A DNA stretch of 14,329 nucleotides from an uncultured Clostridia bacterium (lineage in GTDB: Bacteria; Bacillota; Clostridia; TANB77; CAG-508): assembly GCA_944391895.1 (NCBI GenBank), contig CALXVF010000014.1:1-14329 (forward strand), written 5' to 3'. Shown in pieces: positions 1 to 8,156 of this stretch. Position 1 is the first letter of the stretch; each line of letters begins with the position of its first letter. Below the pieces are notes generated by a model. It was not told the origin of the DNA and searched no databases. It saw only the letters and a program-made list of their open reading frames with translations. Made by a program: the position numbers and the translations under genes.

Positions 1-1763
1 TCTTTTATTGTTACTATATCTTCATTACTTGCACAAGATATTCTTTGGAATATTTGATATGGATCACTATATTTGAAAATAGGAATTTCCATACATTCTT
101 TATCAAATAAATCATAGAATTTTTCCATTTTCATAGGTATATTCTTGAATATTGAATCTGCCTTTGCTCTATACATTTTATCTTTTAATTGATTATTCAA
201 ATCTCTAAACCTAGCAAGTATTTCTTGCATATCTGGTCCATTTTCATCAATTGATAATCCAGCTAATTGTTCTTCTGCATCTTCACAATAATCTGAAGTT
301 ATAGAAGAAATATTCATTCCATTCAAGAAAACACTATTTATTGTTTGCATATCGTAATTAATCAATCCTTTTTTTACGAAATACACAAAATAAGTATAAA
401 TTTTTACTACATCAATTAATTTTATTTCACCTTTTTTAACTGATTCTATTACATCTTCAACTACTTTTGGGAATTGGTCATCAGATATTTTCCAATATTC
501 TTCTGTAAGTAATCTTTTATATCCAGGTAGTTTATCTGTATCAACAGTATTTATTATATCTTCCATATCTCTTTTGAATGTTTTCATATCGAATATTCTA
601 GTACGTACATACATTTCAATAAATTTGAAAAATCTATATTCTGTTTTAAAATTATAGTAATAGTTGTTATCGAATTCTTTAATGTAGAATTGTCTATTAT
701 CCATAAATACTCTTGAAGATACAACCAATGACTTATATTCTTCATTGTTTTCTATATTTACAAATTTATCTTTTGTTACTTTTCCTGCTTTTATTTCAAA
801 AGATATTGCTATTGTAAATATTAACATTGTTTGAAGAATTCTATTATTTGTATTTGGATATGATTTATTAACCATGTCAAATATTTTTCTAAAATCATTT
901 AATGCATGTTTTAATATTCTTAGATTTCTTGTTCCACTTTTTATAAAAGTTGATACAATTAAATGCGTATTTTCTCTTAAGAATCTAATTAAATCACCAT
1001 CTGATTCATATCTTATTAGAAGTCCATTAATTATATAAGTAAATTCTGGTGCATATTCAAATGTTTCGCCTATTAATTTTTCTTTTATTCTTTCATAATC
1101 ATTTGCTTTATCGAAAACATCTTCTATAGTATCTTCTATTTTTTCAACCATTGGCTTATCTGTTGTAAGAAGTTTATCTTCTTTATCTAACAAATAAGTT
1201 GCAATAAATGTTTTCATTTCAAGATTACTACTCTTCAATTTTGTTGATAATTCTTTTTCATTACAAATTATTATTGTTTTTATATGGTCATGTTCAACGA
1301 AATTATTTATATATCCCAAAATATCTATAACATCAACATTCGCTCTTTCTAGGTCATCAAAACATAAAACTTTATCATCAGTTGAGAAAAAGTTTTCATA
1401 ATCTACTTTATCTCCATTTTGTGTTACGCCAAAAAAATTAGCCATATCTAACCCTGTTTTTGCATATTCAGGTATAAATGTTTGTCCATTATTATTCATA
1501 TACTTTTTTAAGTTTTTATCCATAAGCTGGGTTGTTTCTATGAATATTTTCTTACTTATTTCCTCTAAGTTAGATATACCATATAATGACATATAAATTG
1601 TTGTAAGCTTTTTACCATTTACAGTCATATTTTCAATTCTATTTCTTATTTTGTGATTCCAAAAGTATGTTTTTCCGCTTCCCCATTCACCATTTATCAT
1701 AATGGCATAGTCTGTATAATCTGACCTAATATAGTCTAAAATGCTTTCCACTAAATCATCCAT
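1..1763 (-). CDS. KAP-family P-loop NTPase, C-terminus cut by window edge
   Basis: The reading frame is open for 587 codons from ATG 1763 to the left edge without a stop, so the protein is at least 587 aa and its C-terminus is missing. Seen: a Walker A motif GEWGSGKT at residues 25-32, a Walker B motif VLCFDDLER at 132-140, and GTRNLRILKH at 277-286, which resembles the conserved arginine-bearing helix after the KAP core. The DDLER form of Walker B and the 'ING-W-GSGKT' context are typical of the KAP family (Pfam KAP_NTPase), which includes the phage-exclusion protein PifA and many uncharacterised bacterial ATPases. I see no clear membrane segment, unlike KAP members with inserted helices. 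The C-terminal half (about 290-587) is charged, alpha-helical looking and unrecognised. It follows comF by 38 bases. GGGAGAAAGG lies upstream, with AAGG 12 bases before ATG 1763. The frame stays open another 18 codons into the end of comF (…LYLGERIDKS), so a TTG start at about 1787 is possible. Role unknown; defence or a membrane-linked signalling ATPase are guesses. Confidence 0.85.
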   Translation of the reverse strand, partial: MDDLVESILDYIRSDYTDYAIMINGEWGSGKTYFWNHKIRNRIENMTVNGKKLTTIYMSLYGISNLEEISKKIFIETTQLMDKNLKKYMNNNGQTFIPEYAKTGLDMANFFGVTQNGDKVDYENFFSTDDKVLCFDDLERANVDVIDILGYINNFVEHDHIKTIIICNEKELSTKLKSSNLEMKTFIATYLLDKEDKLLTTDKPMVEKIEDTIEDVFDKANDYERIKEKLIGETFEYAPEFTYIINGLLIRYESDGDLIRFLRENTHLIVSTFIKSGTRNLRILKHALNDFRKIFDMVNKSYPNTNNRILQTMLIFTIAISFEIKAGKVTKDKFVNIENNEEYKSLVVSSRVFMDNRQFYIKEFDNNYYYNFKTEYRFFKFIEMYVRTRIFDMKTFKRDMEDIINTVDTDKLPGYKRLLTEEYWKISDDQFPKVVEDVIESVKKGEIKLIDVVKIYTYFVYFVKKGLINYDMQTINSVFLNGMNISSITSDYCEDAEEQLAGLSIDENGPDMQEILARFRDLNNQLKDKMYRAKADSIFKNIPMKMEKFYDLFDKECMEIPIFKYSDPYQIFQRISCASNEDIVTIK

Positions 1764-1801
1764 GCTTTTATCAATCCTTTCTCCCAAGTATAACTCTAGG
1801 C

Positions 1802-2446
1802 TTATTTGCCTTTTACTTCAATATAATCTTTCGCAATTATTAGCACTCCTATTTTAGCTGTTACTTTACTAATTGTTTTTATACATTCATTTACTGTACT
1901 TCCTGTTGTATAAATATCATCAAATATGAGTACTCTTTTCCCTTGAATTTTTTCTGTATTTTTTAGTTCGTATACTCCTTTTACATCTTTTATTCTATCT
2001 TTTAAATTTTTTTGACTTTGAGGTTTTATATTCTTATTTTTTATTAGGCAATCATTTTCTATTTTAATGTTTCCCAATTTTTTTGCAATTAATTCTACTT
2101 GATTATATCCTCTTTCTAGTTTTCTTTCATGATGTAAAGGAACTGGAATTATTATATCATAATTTTTTAAAAATCCAACCAATTTTTTATTTTTTAACAT
2201 AATTTTCACAAATGTATCTGCCAAATAACTTTTATCTTCAAATTTATACTTTATTAACAATTGTCTAATTATTCCATTGTACCTAAACATATAAAATTTA
2301 CTTATGTTATCGCTATTTTCTATTAAATTTATTCTATATTCTTTTATTTTTTCTTCACATTCATTACAAAGTACTGTTCCAATTTTTTCACATACTCCGC
2401 ATTTCTGAGGAAAAAATAAATTGAGGACATTTTCTGTAAAACTCAT
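1802..2446 (-). CDS. comF: ComF-family phosphoribosyltransferase-like competence protein
   Basis: The 214-aa product has the usual ComF layout. An N-terminal zinc ribbon is formed by Cys16, Cys19, Cys27 and Cys30. A phosphoribosyltransferase fold follows, with PVPLHHERKLERGYNQ at about 101-116, a QKNLKDR stretch at 145-151 and the PRPP-binding loop VLIFDDIYTTGST at 172-184. Length is normal for the family. ComF/ComFC proteins act in the cytoplasm and are needed for uptake of transforming single-stranded DNA, where they partner the helicase ComFA and DprA; whether they keep phosphoribosyltransferase activity is unclear. No comFA gene is next to it here: the upstream neighbour is recD2, 33 bases away. 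The ATG at 2446 is preceded by AGGAG with six bases between, which supports this start. No terminator separates it from recD2, so the two are probably cotranscribed. Confidence 0.93.
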   Translation of the reverse strand: MSFTENVLNLFFPQKCGVCEKIGTVLCNECEEKIKEYRINLIENSDNISKFYMFRYNGIIRQLLIKYKFEDKSYLADTFVKIMLKNKKLVGFLKNYDIIIPVPLHHERKLERGYNQVELIAKKLGNIKIENDCLIKNKNIKPQSQKNLKDRIKDVKGVYELKNTEKIQGKRVLIFDDIYTTGSTVNECIKTISKVTAKIGVLIIAKDYIEVKGK

Positions 2447-2479
2447 ATTTTACTCCTATTCTGCCCCCATCTTAATTTA

Positions 2480-4678
2480 TTATATAGATTCCAGCTTATA
2501 TTTAAGTCCAGAATTTCTCTTTTTGATTTTTTCATTATTTATCATAAATTGAACTGTGTAAGGATTTCCTATCATTATTAGTTTGTCTTTTGCTCTAGTC
2601 ATTCCTGTATATAATAAGTTTCTTGTAAGTAGCATTGGTGCAGCTTGATATACAGGGAATATTACTTCTGAAAACTCACTTCCTTGTGATTTATGCACAG
2701 TAATTGCATACGAATGCTCTAATTGGTCTAAATCTTGAAAACCATAAAAAGCTACTTTTTCATCATCGAATTTAATTTTTATTTCTCCTAGGTTATCGTT
2801 TATTTTTTCTATAATTCCCATTTCACCATTAAATATTCCACTACTAATTTCACTATCTCTTCTCCACATTATGTCATAGTTATTTTTGGTTTGCATTACT
2901 TTGTCCCCTTCTCTAAAAATAACCTCTCCAAATTTTTTCTCATTTTTCATAACATTTAATGGGTTAAATTTTTCTTGTATCAATTTATTAAGATTCTTTG
3001 TACCTAAATCTCCTTTTTTGGATGGTGTAATTATTTGTTTATCCAAGCTATATTCTTTTAAAATTTTATTAACTATTTCTGCTGAATTTCTTTCTTCTTC
3101 AAATATAAAGTCGTTTAATTCATTCTTGTTTTCTTCTTTTTCTTCTAAAAAATTTATTCCCTCATTTACCTTATGGCTATTTACAATTATTTTACTTTGC
3201 ATAGCTTGTCTAAAAATTTTATTTAGTTTAACACAAGGTATTTGTTTTGAGTCAATAAAATCCTTTAAAACACATCCTGGTCCAACAGATGGAAGTTGGT
3301 CAGTATCTCCAACTAAGACCAATTTTGTTCCTTTAAATAGTGCTTTTACTACATAATTCATAAGGAATATATCCACCATGGAAATCTCATCTATTACTAC
3401 TACATCTCCATCTATTGGTGTTACATCCATATCTGGATCTGGTTTTTCTTCAAATACTTTTCCTATTTCTAATAGCCTATGTAAAGTTTTAGCTTCTTCT
3501 CCTGTTGCTTCAGTCATTCTTTTTGCTGCTCTTCCAGTTGGAGCACAAAGAACAACTTTCTTTCCTTTTGATTTATATATGTCTATAATTGTTTTTATTA
3601 TTGTTGTTTTACCTGTACCAGGTCCACCAGTTATTATACATACATTATTTTCATTTATTAGTTTTATTGCTTCCTTTTGTTTATCTGATAATTTTAAATT
3701 ACTGCTTTTTTCTACTTTTTCTAATTCACTATTAAAATTTGCAATTCTTTTTATATTACTTGCTTGTTCTAGTCCATGTATTTGTCTTGCTATGTTTAAT
3801 TCTGTTTTATAATAGTCCATTAAATAGACCCATTCTCGAATTTGAAGCTCGGTTTTACCATCTACTGTTGCAATTTCTTCTCTTTCTTCAATTTTTATTT
3901 GTTCTTTTGACATCATATCTTTTATAGCGTAAAGAACGTCTTCTTCTGAGACTTTTAATAATCCTGTTACAAATGTAATTAAATTAGATTCTAATACGCA
4001 TGTATGTCCATTATATGTAGCAAGTAGTAATCCATGTCTAATTCCAGCAGCCATTCTCTGTAAATTATTTCTTTCAACTCCTAGGTCTAAAGCCATTTTA
4101 TCTATTTGTGCAAAGTCAACTCTTACACCTAATTCACTTAAAATATATGGATTTTCTTGTATTAAATTAATTGTATTAGCCCCTAATTTTTTATATACAT
4201 TTTGCGCACTTTGAGGACCTATGCCAAATTTCTCTAAAAATCCTACTATTTGCCATAATTCCCAATTTTCTATGAAACTTTCTGAAATTTCTTTTGCCTT
4301 TTTTTCTGTTATTCCTTTTATAGCAGTAAGTTCTTCTGGATTGGCCTTTAATACTTCTACTGTTGATGCTCCAAATTTTTTAATTATCTTTTTAGCTGTT
4401 GCAGGTCCAATTCCTTTTATTACTCCATTTGCTAAATACTTTTCCAATGCGTCCAATGTTTCGGGCATTATTTTTTCAAATGTTTCTACTTTGAATTGGT
4501 CTCCATAGTCTGGATGTGTGACAAACTTTCCAATAATTTTAAGGCTATCCCCTTTTTGAATAAATGGCAAATATCCAACTATTGTAGTATCTGCTGATTC
4601 CATTTCAAAAGTTGCTATTGTATATCCATTTACTTCATTTTTATATATAACATCTTGTATTGTTCCTTTTAGTTCCAT
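2480..4678 (-). CDS. recD2: RecD2 (RecD/TraA-type) 5'-3' DNA helicase
   Basis: This is a superfamily 1B helicase of the RecD2 class, which works without RecBC and is linked to replication-fork repair and mismatch repair in Bacillota. With the start chosen here the protein is 732 aa, a normal RecD2 length. Order of parts: an OB-like N-terminal region from MELKGTIQDV; helix-hairpin-helix repeats at about 80-195 (KGIGPATAKKI, KGITEKKAKEI, FGIGPQSAQNV); Walker A GGPGTGKT at 351-358; Walker B VVVIDEIS; LVGDTDQLPSVGPG (motif III); and the C-terminal HSYAITVHKSQGSEF and YTGMTRAK motifs of the 2A/2B and motif VI region. An in-frame ATG at 4759 would add 27 residues overlapping the cyclophilin gene and the hairpin at 4714-4740. 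I reject it because ATG 4678 has AGAAGGAG four bases upstream and begins exactly at the family's conserved N-terminus. comF follows after 33 bases. Confidence 0.96.
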   Translation of the reverse strand: MELKGTIQDVIYKNEVNGYTIATFEMESADTTIVGYLPFIQKGDSLKIIGKFVTHPDYGDQFKVETFEKIMPETLDALEKYLANGVIKGIGPATAKKIIKKFGASTVEVLKANPEELTAIKGITEKKAKEISESFIENWELWQIVGFLEKFGIGPQSAQNVYKKLGANTINLIQENPYILSELGVRVDFAQIDKMALDLGVERNNLQRMAAGIRHGLLLATYNGHTCVLESNLITFVTGLLKVSEEDVLYAIKDMMSKEQIKIEEREEIATVDGKTELQIREWVYLMDYYKTELNIARQIHGLEQASNIKRIANFNSELEKVEKSSNLKLSDKQKEAIKLINENNVCIITGGPGTGKTTIIKTIIDIYKSKGKKVVLCAPTGRAAKRMTEATGEEAKTLHRLLEIGKVFEEKPDPDMDVTPIDGDVVVIDEISMVDIFLMNYVVKALFKGTKLVLVGDTDQLPSVGPGCVLKDFIDSKQIPCVKLNKIFRQAMQSKIIVNSHKVNEGINFLEEKEENKNELNDFIFEEERNSAEIVNKILKEYSLDKQIITPSKKGDLGTKNLNKLIQEKFNPLNVMKNEKKFGEVIFREGDKVMQTKNNYDIMWRRDSEISSGIFNGEMGIIEKINDNLGEIKIKFDDEKVAFYGFQDLDQLEHSYAITVHKSQGSEFSEVIFPVYQAAPMLLTRNLLYTGMTRAKDKLIMIGNPYTVQFMINNEKIKKRNSGLKYKLESI

Positions 4679-4682
4679 TGTT

Positions 4683-4688
4683 CTCCTT
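4683..4688 (-). promoter_or_regulatory. Ribosome binding site fixing the recD2 start
   Basis: AAGGAG on the minus strand, four bases before ATG 4678. It lies inside the 27-codon extension that would start at ATG 4759 and shows that the shorter recD2 form is the likely product. Confidence 0.75.
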
Positions 4689-4713
4689 CTATTTTTCCTA
4701 TAAGATAAACGAA

Positions 4714-4740
4714 GGGCGTCCTCATACTTGAAGAGCGCCC
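4714..4740 (-). terminator. GC-rich hairpin, probable intrinsic terminator after the radA-disA-cyclophilin genes
   Basis: Read on the minus strand, GGGCG-C-TCTTC pairs with GAGGA-CGCCC around a six-base loop (AAGTAT). This gives ten base pairs, one of them a G-T pair, with a single bulged C. The stem is far richer in GC than its surroundings. It is followed by TTCGTTTATCTT, which is T-rich but interrupted, so termination may be partial. It begins nine bases after the cyclophilin stop codon and ends 36 bases before the recD2 start, so it would end the upstream transcript or set recD2 expression as an attenuator. Confidence 0.6.
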
Positions 4741-4748
4741 CTATTTTA

Positions 4749-5570
4749 TTAATAACCATACATGTTAGACATGTACCAAGAGTTTAAATCAAAAGGTTCT
4801 CTTGTTTCTGGCATACCATAATCAATTCCAAATGTTTCTACTCTAATGCTTGTTATAACTGGTGGATTTACTGGTTTATCTTGAGTTAAAGTTTCATCTT
4901 CTGCAGTTGATGAATCTCTAGTTTCTACCTCTACATTTGATATTGTATCTACTATATCCATTCCTTCTGTTACTTTTCCAAATGCTGCATATAATCCATC
5001 TAAATTATTACTTTGGTCAGTTGTTGTTATAAAGAATTGGCATGATGCTGAATTATATCCTTCTGTAGCAAGTGTTGAACTATAACCACTATAATCTCCT
5101 CTAGCCATAGATATAACTCCTCTTTCATGTTTTAGGGTATTATCATTATATCCATTTGCTATAAATTCACCAGGTATCGTATATTCATCTTCAGATTCCT
5201 CGCCTAAATCTTTCAATGTAGCATTTCCTGTTCCATCACCATTTGGGTCTCCACCTTGTATCATAAAATCTGGTATTGTTCTGTGGAATGTTAATCCATC
5301 ATAAAATCCATTGTTTGCTAAAGCTATAAAGTTTGCAACTGTTTCTGGAGCATAATCTGGATATAGTTCTATTTTTATAGTTCCATAATTTTCAATTTCC
5401 ATTGTTGCAATTGGATTTTGTACTGTGAAATTTTGTTTTTGCACTATTGTATTTACTACATAAGCTATTAGTCCTAATACTATAACTATTGCAAGTATTG
5501 TTGCAATTAATTTAATTTTCGAATAATTTTTTTCTGCTACTTTTTCGTTTTTCTTCTCTTCTTTTTTCAT
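4749..5570 (-). CDS. Membrane-anchored cyclophilin-type peptidyl-prolyl cis-trans isomerase
   Basis: The 273-aa protein starts with a lysine-rich cytoplasmic tail, then one membrane segment at about residues 19-43 (IKLIATILAIVIVLGLIAYV) with no lipobox cysteine. The catalytic domain is therefore probably tethered on the outer face of the membrane. The cyclophilin domain runs from about 60 to 255. It shows ENYGTIKIELYPDYAPETVANF, the FHRTIPDFMIQGGDP motif carrying the catalytic arginine, GVISMARG, SASCQFFITT and LDGLYAAFGKV. The tryptophan usually found before LDG is absent (NNLDG), as in many bacterial cyclophilins. The enzyme speeds proline isomerisation in exported proteins. Start choice: ATG 5570 has GGAAGGA nine bases upstream; the in-frame ATG 5588, which overlaps the disA stop as TAATG, would add six residues (MEGIYN) but has no ribosome binding site. 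A shared transcript with disA is likely; a functional link is not evident. Confidence 0.93.
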   Translation of the reverse strand: MKKEEKKNEKVAEKNYSKIKLIATILAIVIVLGLIAYVVNTIVQKQNFTVQNPIATMEIENYGTIKIELYPDYAPETVANFIALANNGFYDGLTFHRTIPDFMIQGGDPNGDGTGNATLKDLGEESEDEYTIPGEFIANGYNDNTLKHERGVISMARGDYSGYSSTLATEGYNSASCQFFITTTDQSNNLDGLYAAFGKVTEGMDIVDTISNVEVETRDSSTAEDETLTQDKPVNPPVITSIRVETFGIDYGMPETREPFDLNSWYMSNMYGY

Positions 5571-5587
5571 ATTATATATTCCTTCCA

Positions 5588-6652
5588 TTAAATAATTAAA
5601 TTATCAAACGCAAATTGTTCCCTCATTCTTTTTAGTGCTTGTTTTATTGTTCTTGCCCTTATTTCTCCTATACCATCTACATCATCAAGTTCTTCAATAT
5701 CTGCCACTAACAAATTTTGAAGTGATTTAAATTTCTTTACTAGATTTTCAACTATTGTATTTGGCATTCTTGGAATCTTGTTTAAAATTCTATATCCTCT
5801 TGAATATACACTTACATCATCATAACTAGTTTGAATTGTATATCCTAATATTTTGGCAATATTTTGAACTACTAATAATTCTTCATGGTCTAGGCTTCGA
5901 ATTTTTTCAAATATTTTATCTACGTTTTTACCATTTACATAGTCTTTTACTATTAAATATTCTTCTTGTTCTACACCATCAGTAAGTTCTTCAAGTTGCA
6001 TTTCTATTAATCTTCCATCTGTACCTAATTCATAGATTGCTTTTCTAACTTCTTCCACAACTTGCATAAGCATTTCTGCTCTTTGAAGTGTTTCTATAAC
6101 AATTTGCAATGTTACTATATCATTAAATTCATATTCATTCAAGATATTTATTCTATTATCTAAAACTTTTTTGTATTTTTCTACTGTTTGTAATGCTTGA
6201 TTTGCCTTATTTGCTACTCTTGAAGTATCTTCTAAAACATATCTATTTTCGTTTTGGTAAATAGTTATTATTCCTCTTCTTTGCGAAATACTTATTACTA
6301 TATTACCAGTTTGTTTTGCAACTCTTTCAGCGGTTCTATGCCTTGTACCTGTTTCTGATGTTGGTATATTTTGTGCTGGAACTAATTGCGCATTTGCAAT
6401 TAATATTTTCTTTAGGTCTGAACTTAATACAATTGCTCCATCCATTTTAGCTAATTCATATAGCCTTGCAGATGTATAATCAACATTTATATTAAATCCT
6501 CCATCTACCACATCCATAACTTCTTTGTTTTCACCAATTACAATTAAAGCTCCTGTTTTTGCTTTTAGAATATTGTCTAATCCTTCTCTAATAGCTGTTC
6601 CTGGTGCTATTAATTTTAAAATGTCAATGAAGTCATTTTCTTTAATTGCCAT
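5588..6652 (-). CDS. disA: DNA integrity scanning protein, diadenylate cyclase
   Basis: DisA joins two ATP into cyclic di-AMP and slides on DNA, pausing at branched or damaged structures, where its cyclase activity falls. The 354-aa length is typical. The N-terminal DAC domain (about 1-140) carries both signature motifs, DGA at 71-73 (in KMDGAIVLSSD) and RHRTAER at 104-110 (GTRHRTAERVAKQTG). A helical linker follows, then a C-terminal helix-hairpin-helix DNA-binding domain at about 310-345 (DIEELDDVDGIGEIRARTIKQ). ATG 6652 has AGGAG eight bases upstream. It lies 18 bases after radA, the arrangement known in many Bacillota, where RadA binds DisA and limits its activity. The usual ctsR-mcsAB-clpC genes upstream of this pair are not present here. 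Confidence 0.97.
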   Translation of the reverse strand: MAIKENDFIDILKLIAPGTAIREGLDNILKAKTGALIVIGENKEVMDVVDGGFNINVDYTSARLYELAKMDGAIVLSSDLKKILIANAQLVPAQNIPTSETGTRHRTAERVAKQTGNIVISISQRRGIITIYQNENRYVLEDTSRVANKANQALQTVEKYKKVLDNRINILNEYEFNDIVTLQIVIETLQRAEMLMQVVEEVRKAIYELGTDGRLIEMQLEELTDGVEQEEYLIVKDYVNGKNVDKIFEKIRSLDHEELLVVQNIAKILGYTIQTSYDDVSVYSRGYRILNKIPRMPNTIVENLVKKFKSLQNLLVADIEELDDVDGIGEIRARTIKQALKRMREQFAFDNLII

Positions 6653-6670
6653 ATAATCAACTCCTAAAGT

Positions 6671-8029
6671 CTATTTAATGCCTACTGCTTTTAGGGCATC
6701 ATTAATGTTTCTAACGCCTATTATATCTAAATTATACGTATCTTTCAAGAGTTTTTTGTTATTTTCTGGTATGAGACATCTTTTAAACCCTAATCTCTCT
6801 ATTTCTTTTAATCTTTTGTCTATTAAATTTACACTTCTAATTTCTCCTGTAAGTCCTACTTCTCCAATTACCGCAATATCTTTTGGTATGCTGATGTTTT
6901 TAAAACTAGATGCCACAACAAGTGCAACTCCTAAGTCTACCGCCGGTTCTGTAATGCGCATTCCACTTACTACATTCAAATAAACATCTTGATTTCCTAG
7001 TGATAAATTTGACCTTTTTTCAAGAACTGCTATTAGAAGAGCTAATCTATTAAAGTCTATTCCATTTGCCGTTCTTTTAGGAATTCCATAAACACTCATT
7101 GTTGTTAATGCTTGAACTTCTACTAAGAGCGGTCTTGTTCCTTCTATAGTGCAAATGATAACTGAACCTGAATATTTGTCGCTTCCTTCTGAAATTAATA
7201 TTGATGATGGATTTGTTACTTCACACATTCCTTCATTTTGCATTTCAAACATTCCAACTTCATTTGTTGAACCAAATCTGTTTTTGACTGTTCTTACTAT
7301 TCTATATGAGAAATATCTTTCTCCTTCTATGTATAAAACTGTATCCACCATATGTTCTAAAACTCTAGGCCCTGCAATATTTCCATCTTTTGTAACATGG
7401 CCTATAATTATAGTTGTTATTTGATTTGCTTTACATACTCGCATTATTCTTGCCGTAATTTCTCTTACCTGACTTACTGTACCTGGAGCAGATGTTATTT
7501 CATTTGAATACATTGTTTGTATTGAATCTATTACAACTAATTTTGGATTCATATTTGTTATTTCATTGTCTATTGCGTCTATATCTGTTTCTCCTAAAAA
7601 CATTATATTGTCACTTGAAATTGAAAGTCTATCGGCTCTCAATTTTACTTGCTCTGCTGATTCTTCTCCTGATACATATAGCACTTTTCCATCCGAGCTT
7701 AATTTGTTGCAAAGTTGAAGTATTAGAGTTGATTTTCCTATTCCAGGTTCTCCTCCGACTAGTACAAGTGAACCTTTTACTAATCCTCCACCCAAAACTC
7801 TATCTAATTCTTGATATCCTGTTTTCATTCTAATAGCTTCTTTTCCTTCAACACTGTTAAGTGCTTTAGGCTTTGCCACTTCTTTCACTTTTCCATCAAG
7901 TGTTACTGCTTTTTGCTCTTTTTCTTCATAAAATGTATTCCATGCATTGCAGGCTGGGCATTTTCCAAGCCATTTAGGAGATTCATAACCACATTCACTA
8001 CATACAAATATTGTTTTTGTTTTTGCCAT
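6671..8029 (-). CDS. radA: DNA repair and recombination ATPase RadA (Sms)
   Basis: RadA is a RecA-like, DnaB-related hexameric ATPase that drives branch migration of recombination intermediates in repair and natural transformation. The 452-aa protein shows all the expected parts: a C4 zinc finger (Cys10, Cys13, Cys24, Cys27), Walker A GGEPGIGKST at 92-101, Walker B LVVIDS at 164-169, the RadA-specific KNRFG motif at 249-253, and a C-terminal Lon-like domain (about 285-452, with GMRITEPAVDLGVALVVAS and GEVGLTGEIRSV). The stop is TAG, the only one not TAA in the window. ATG 8029 has AAGGAAGGA upstream with seven bases between. The gene is first after the 238-base spacer and probably starts a transcript with disA and the cyclophilin. 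Confidence 0.97.
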   Translation of the reverse strand: MAKTKTIFVCSECGYESPKWLGKCPACNAWNTFYEEKEQKAVTLDGKVKEVAKPKALNSVEGKEAIRMKTGYQELDRVLGGGLVKGSLVLVGGEPGIGKSTLILQLCNKLSSDGKVLYVSGEESAEQVKLRADRLSISSDNIMFLGETDIDAIDNEITNMNPKLVVIDSIQTMYSNEITSAPGTVSQVREITARIMRVCKANQITTIIIGHVTKDGNIAGPRVLEHMVDTVLYIEGERYFSYRIVRTVKNRFGSTNEVGMFEMQNEGMCEVTNPSSILISEGSDKYSGSVIICTIEGTRPLLVEVQALTTMSVYGIPKRTANGIDFNRLALLIAVLEKRSNLSLGNQDVYLNVVSGMRITEPAVDLGVALVVASSFKNISIPKDIAVIGEVGLTGEIRSVNLIDKRLKEIERLGFKRCLIPENNKKLLKDTYNLDIIGVRNINDALKAVGIK

Positions 8030-8156
8030 TCTAAAATCCTTCCTTACACATTTTCCTAACCACTTTTATAAATTATAAGAATTGTATATTATAAATTTCG
8101 TAGTTCCGCGTAAATTAGAGGGAGTGCAAATCGTAATTAGCTATTATAAGTTTATA
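8030..8156. other. Noncoding radA leader with a degenerate half copy of the neighbouring repeat
   Basis: No gene is visible. Bases 8081-8093 repeat the 13-mer attgtatattata that opens the element at 8159-8171. The following 39 bases align without gaps to the left half of that element (8172-8210) with about 24 identities, including the core gaggga. A clear right arm is missing; only TATAAATTT (8090-8098) against AAGTTTATA (8148-8156) is weakly inverted. I read this as a decayed or partial second copy. On the minus strand two TATAAT hexamers lie 43 and 59 bases before radA (8072-8077, 8088-8093). The second has TTTACG only 15 bases upstream. A radA promoter must be near here, but neither -35 candidate is convincing. 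Confidence 0.5.

Noticed and set aside
2886..3927. Plus-strand open frames of 62 to 156 codons opposite recD2
   Set aside because: They lie wholly within a well-conserved helicase gene on the other strand, are dominated by Phe, Leu, Ser and Ile as expected for antisense of AT-rich coding DNA, and show no family motif.
4679..4759. A 27-residue N-terminal extension of RecD2 from ATG 4759
   Set aside because: It overlaps the cyclophilin end and a GC-rich hairpin, and the strong ribosome binding site is at 4683-4688, just before ATG 4678.
6678..8059. Plus-strand open frames opposite radA
   Set aside because: They are shadows of radA. Their compositions mirror antisense reading and the radA motifs are complete on the minus strand.
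8072..8093. Two TATAAT boxes as the radA promoter
   Set aside because: Position before radA is suitable, but neither has a good -35 element at 16-18 bases, and TATAAT is frequent in such AT-rich sequence.
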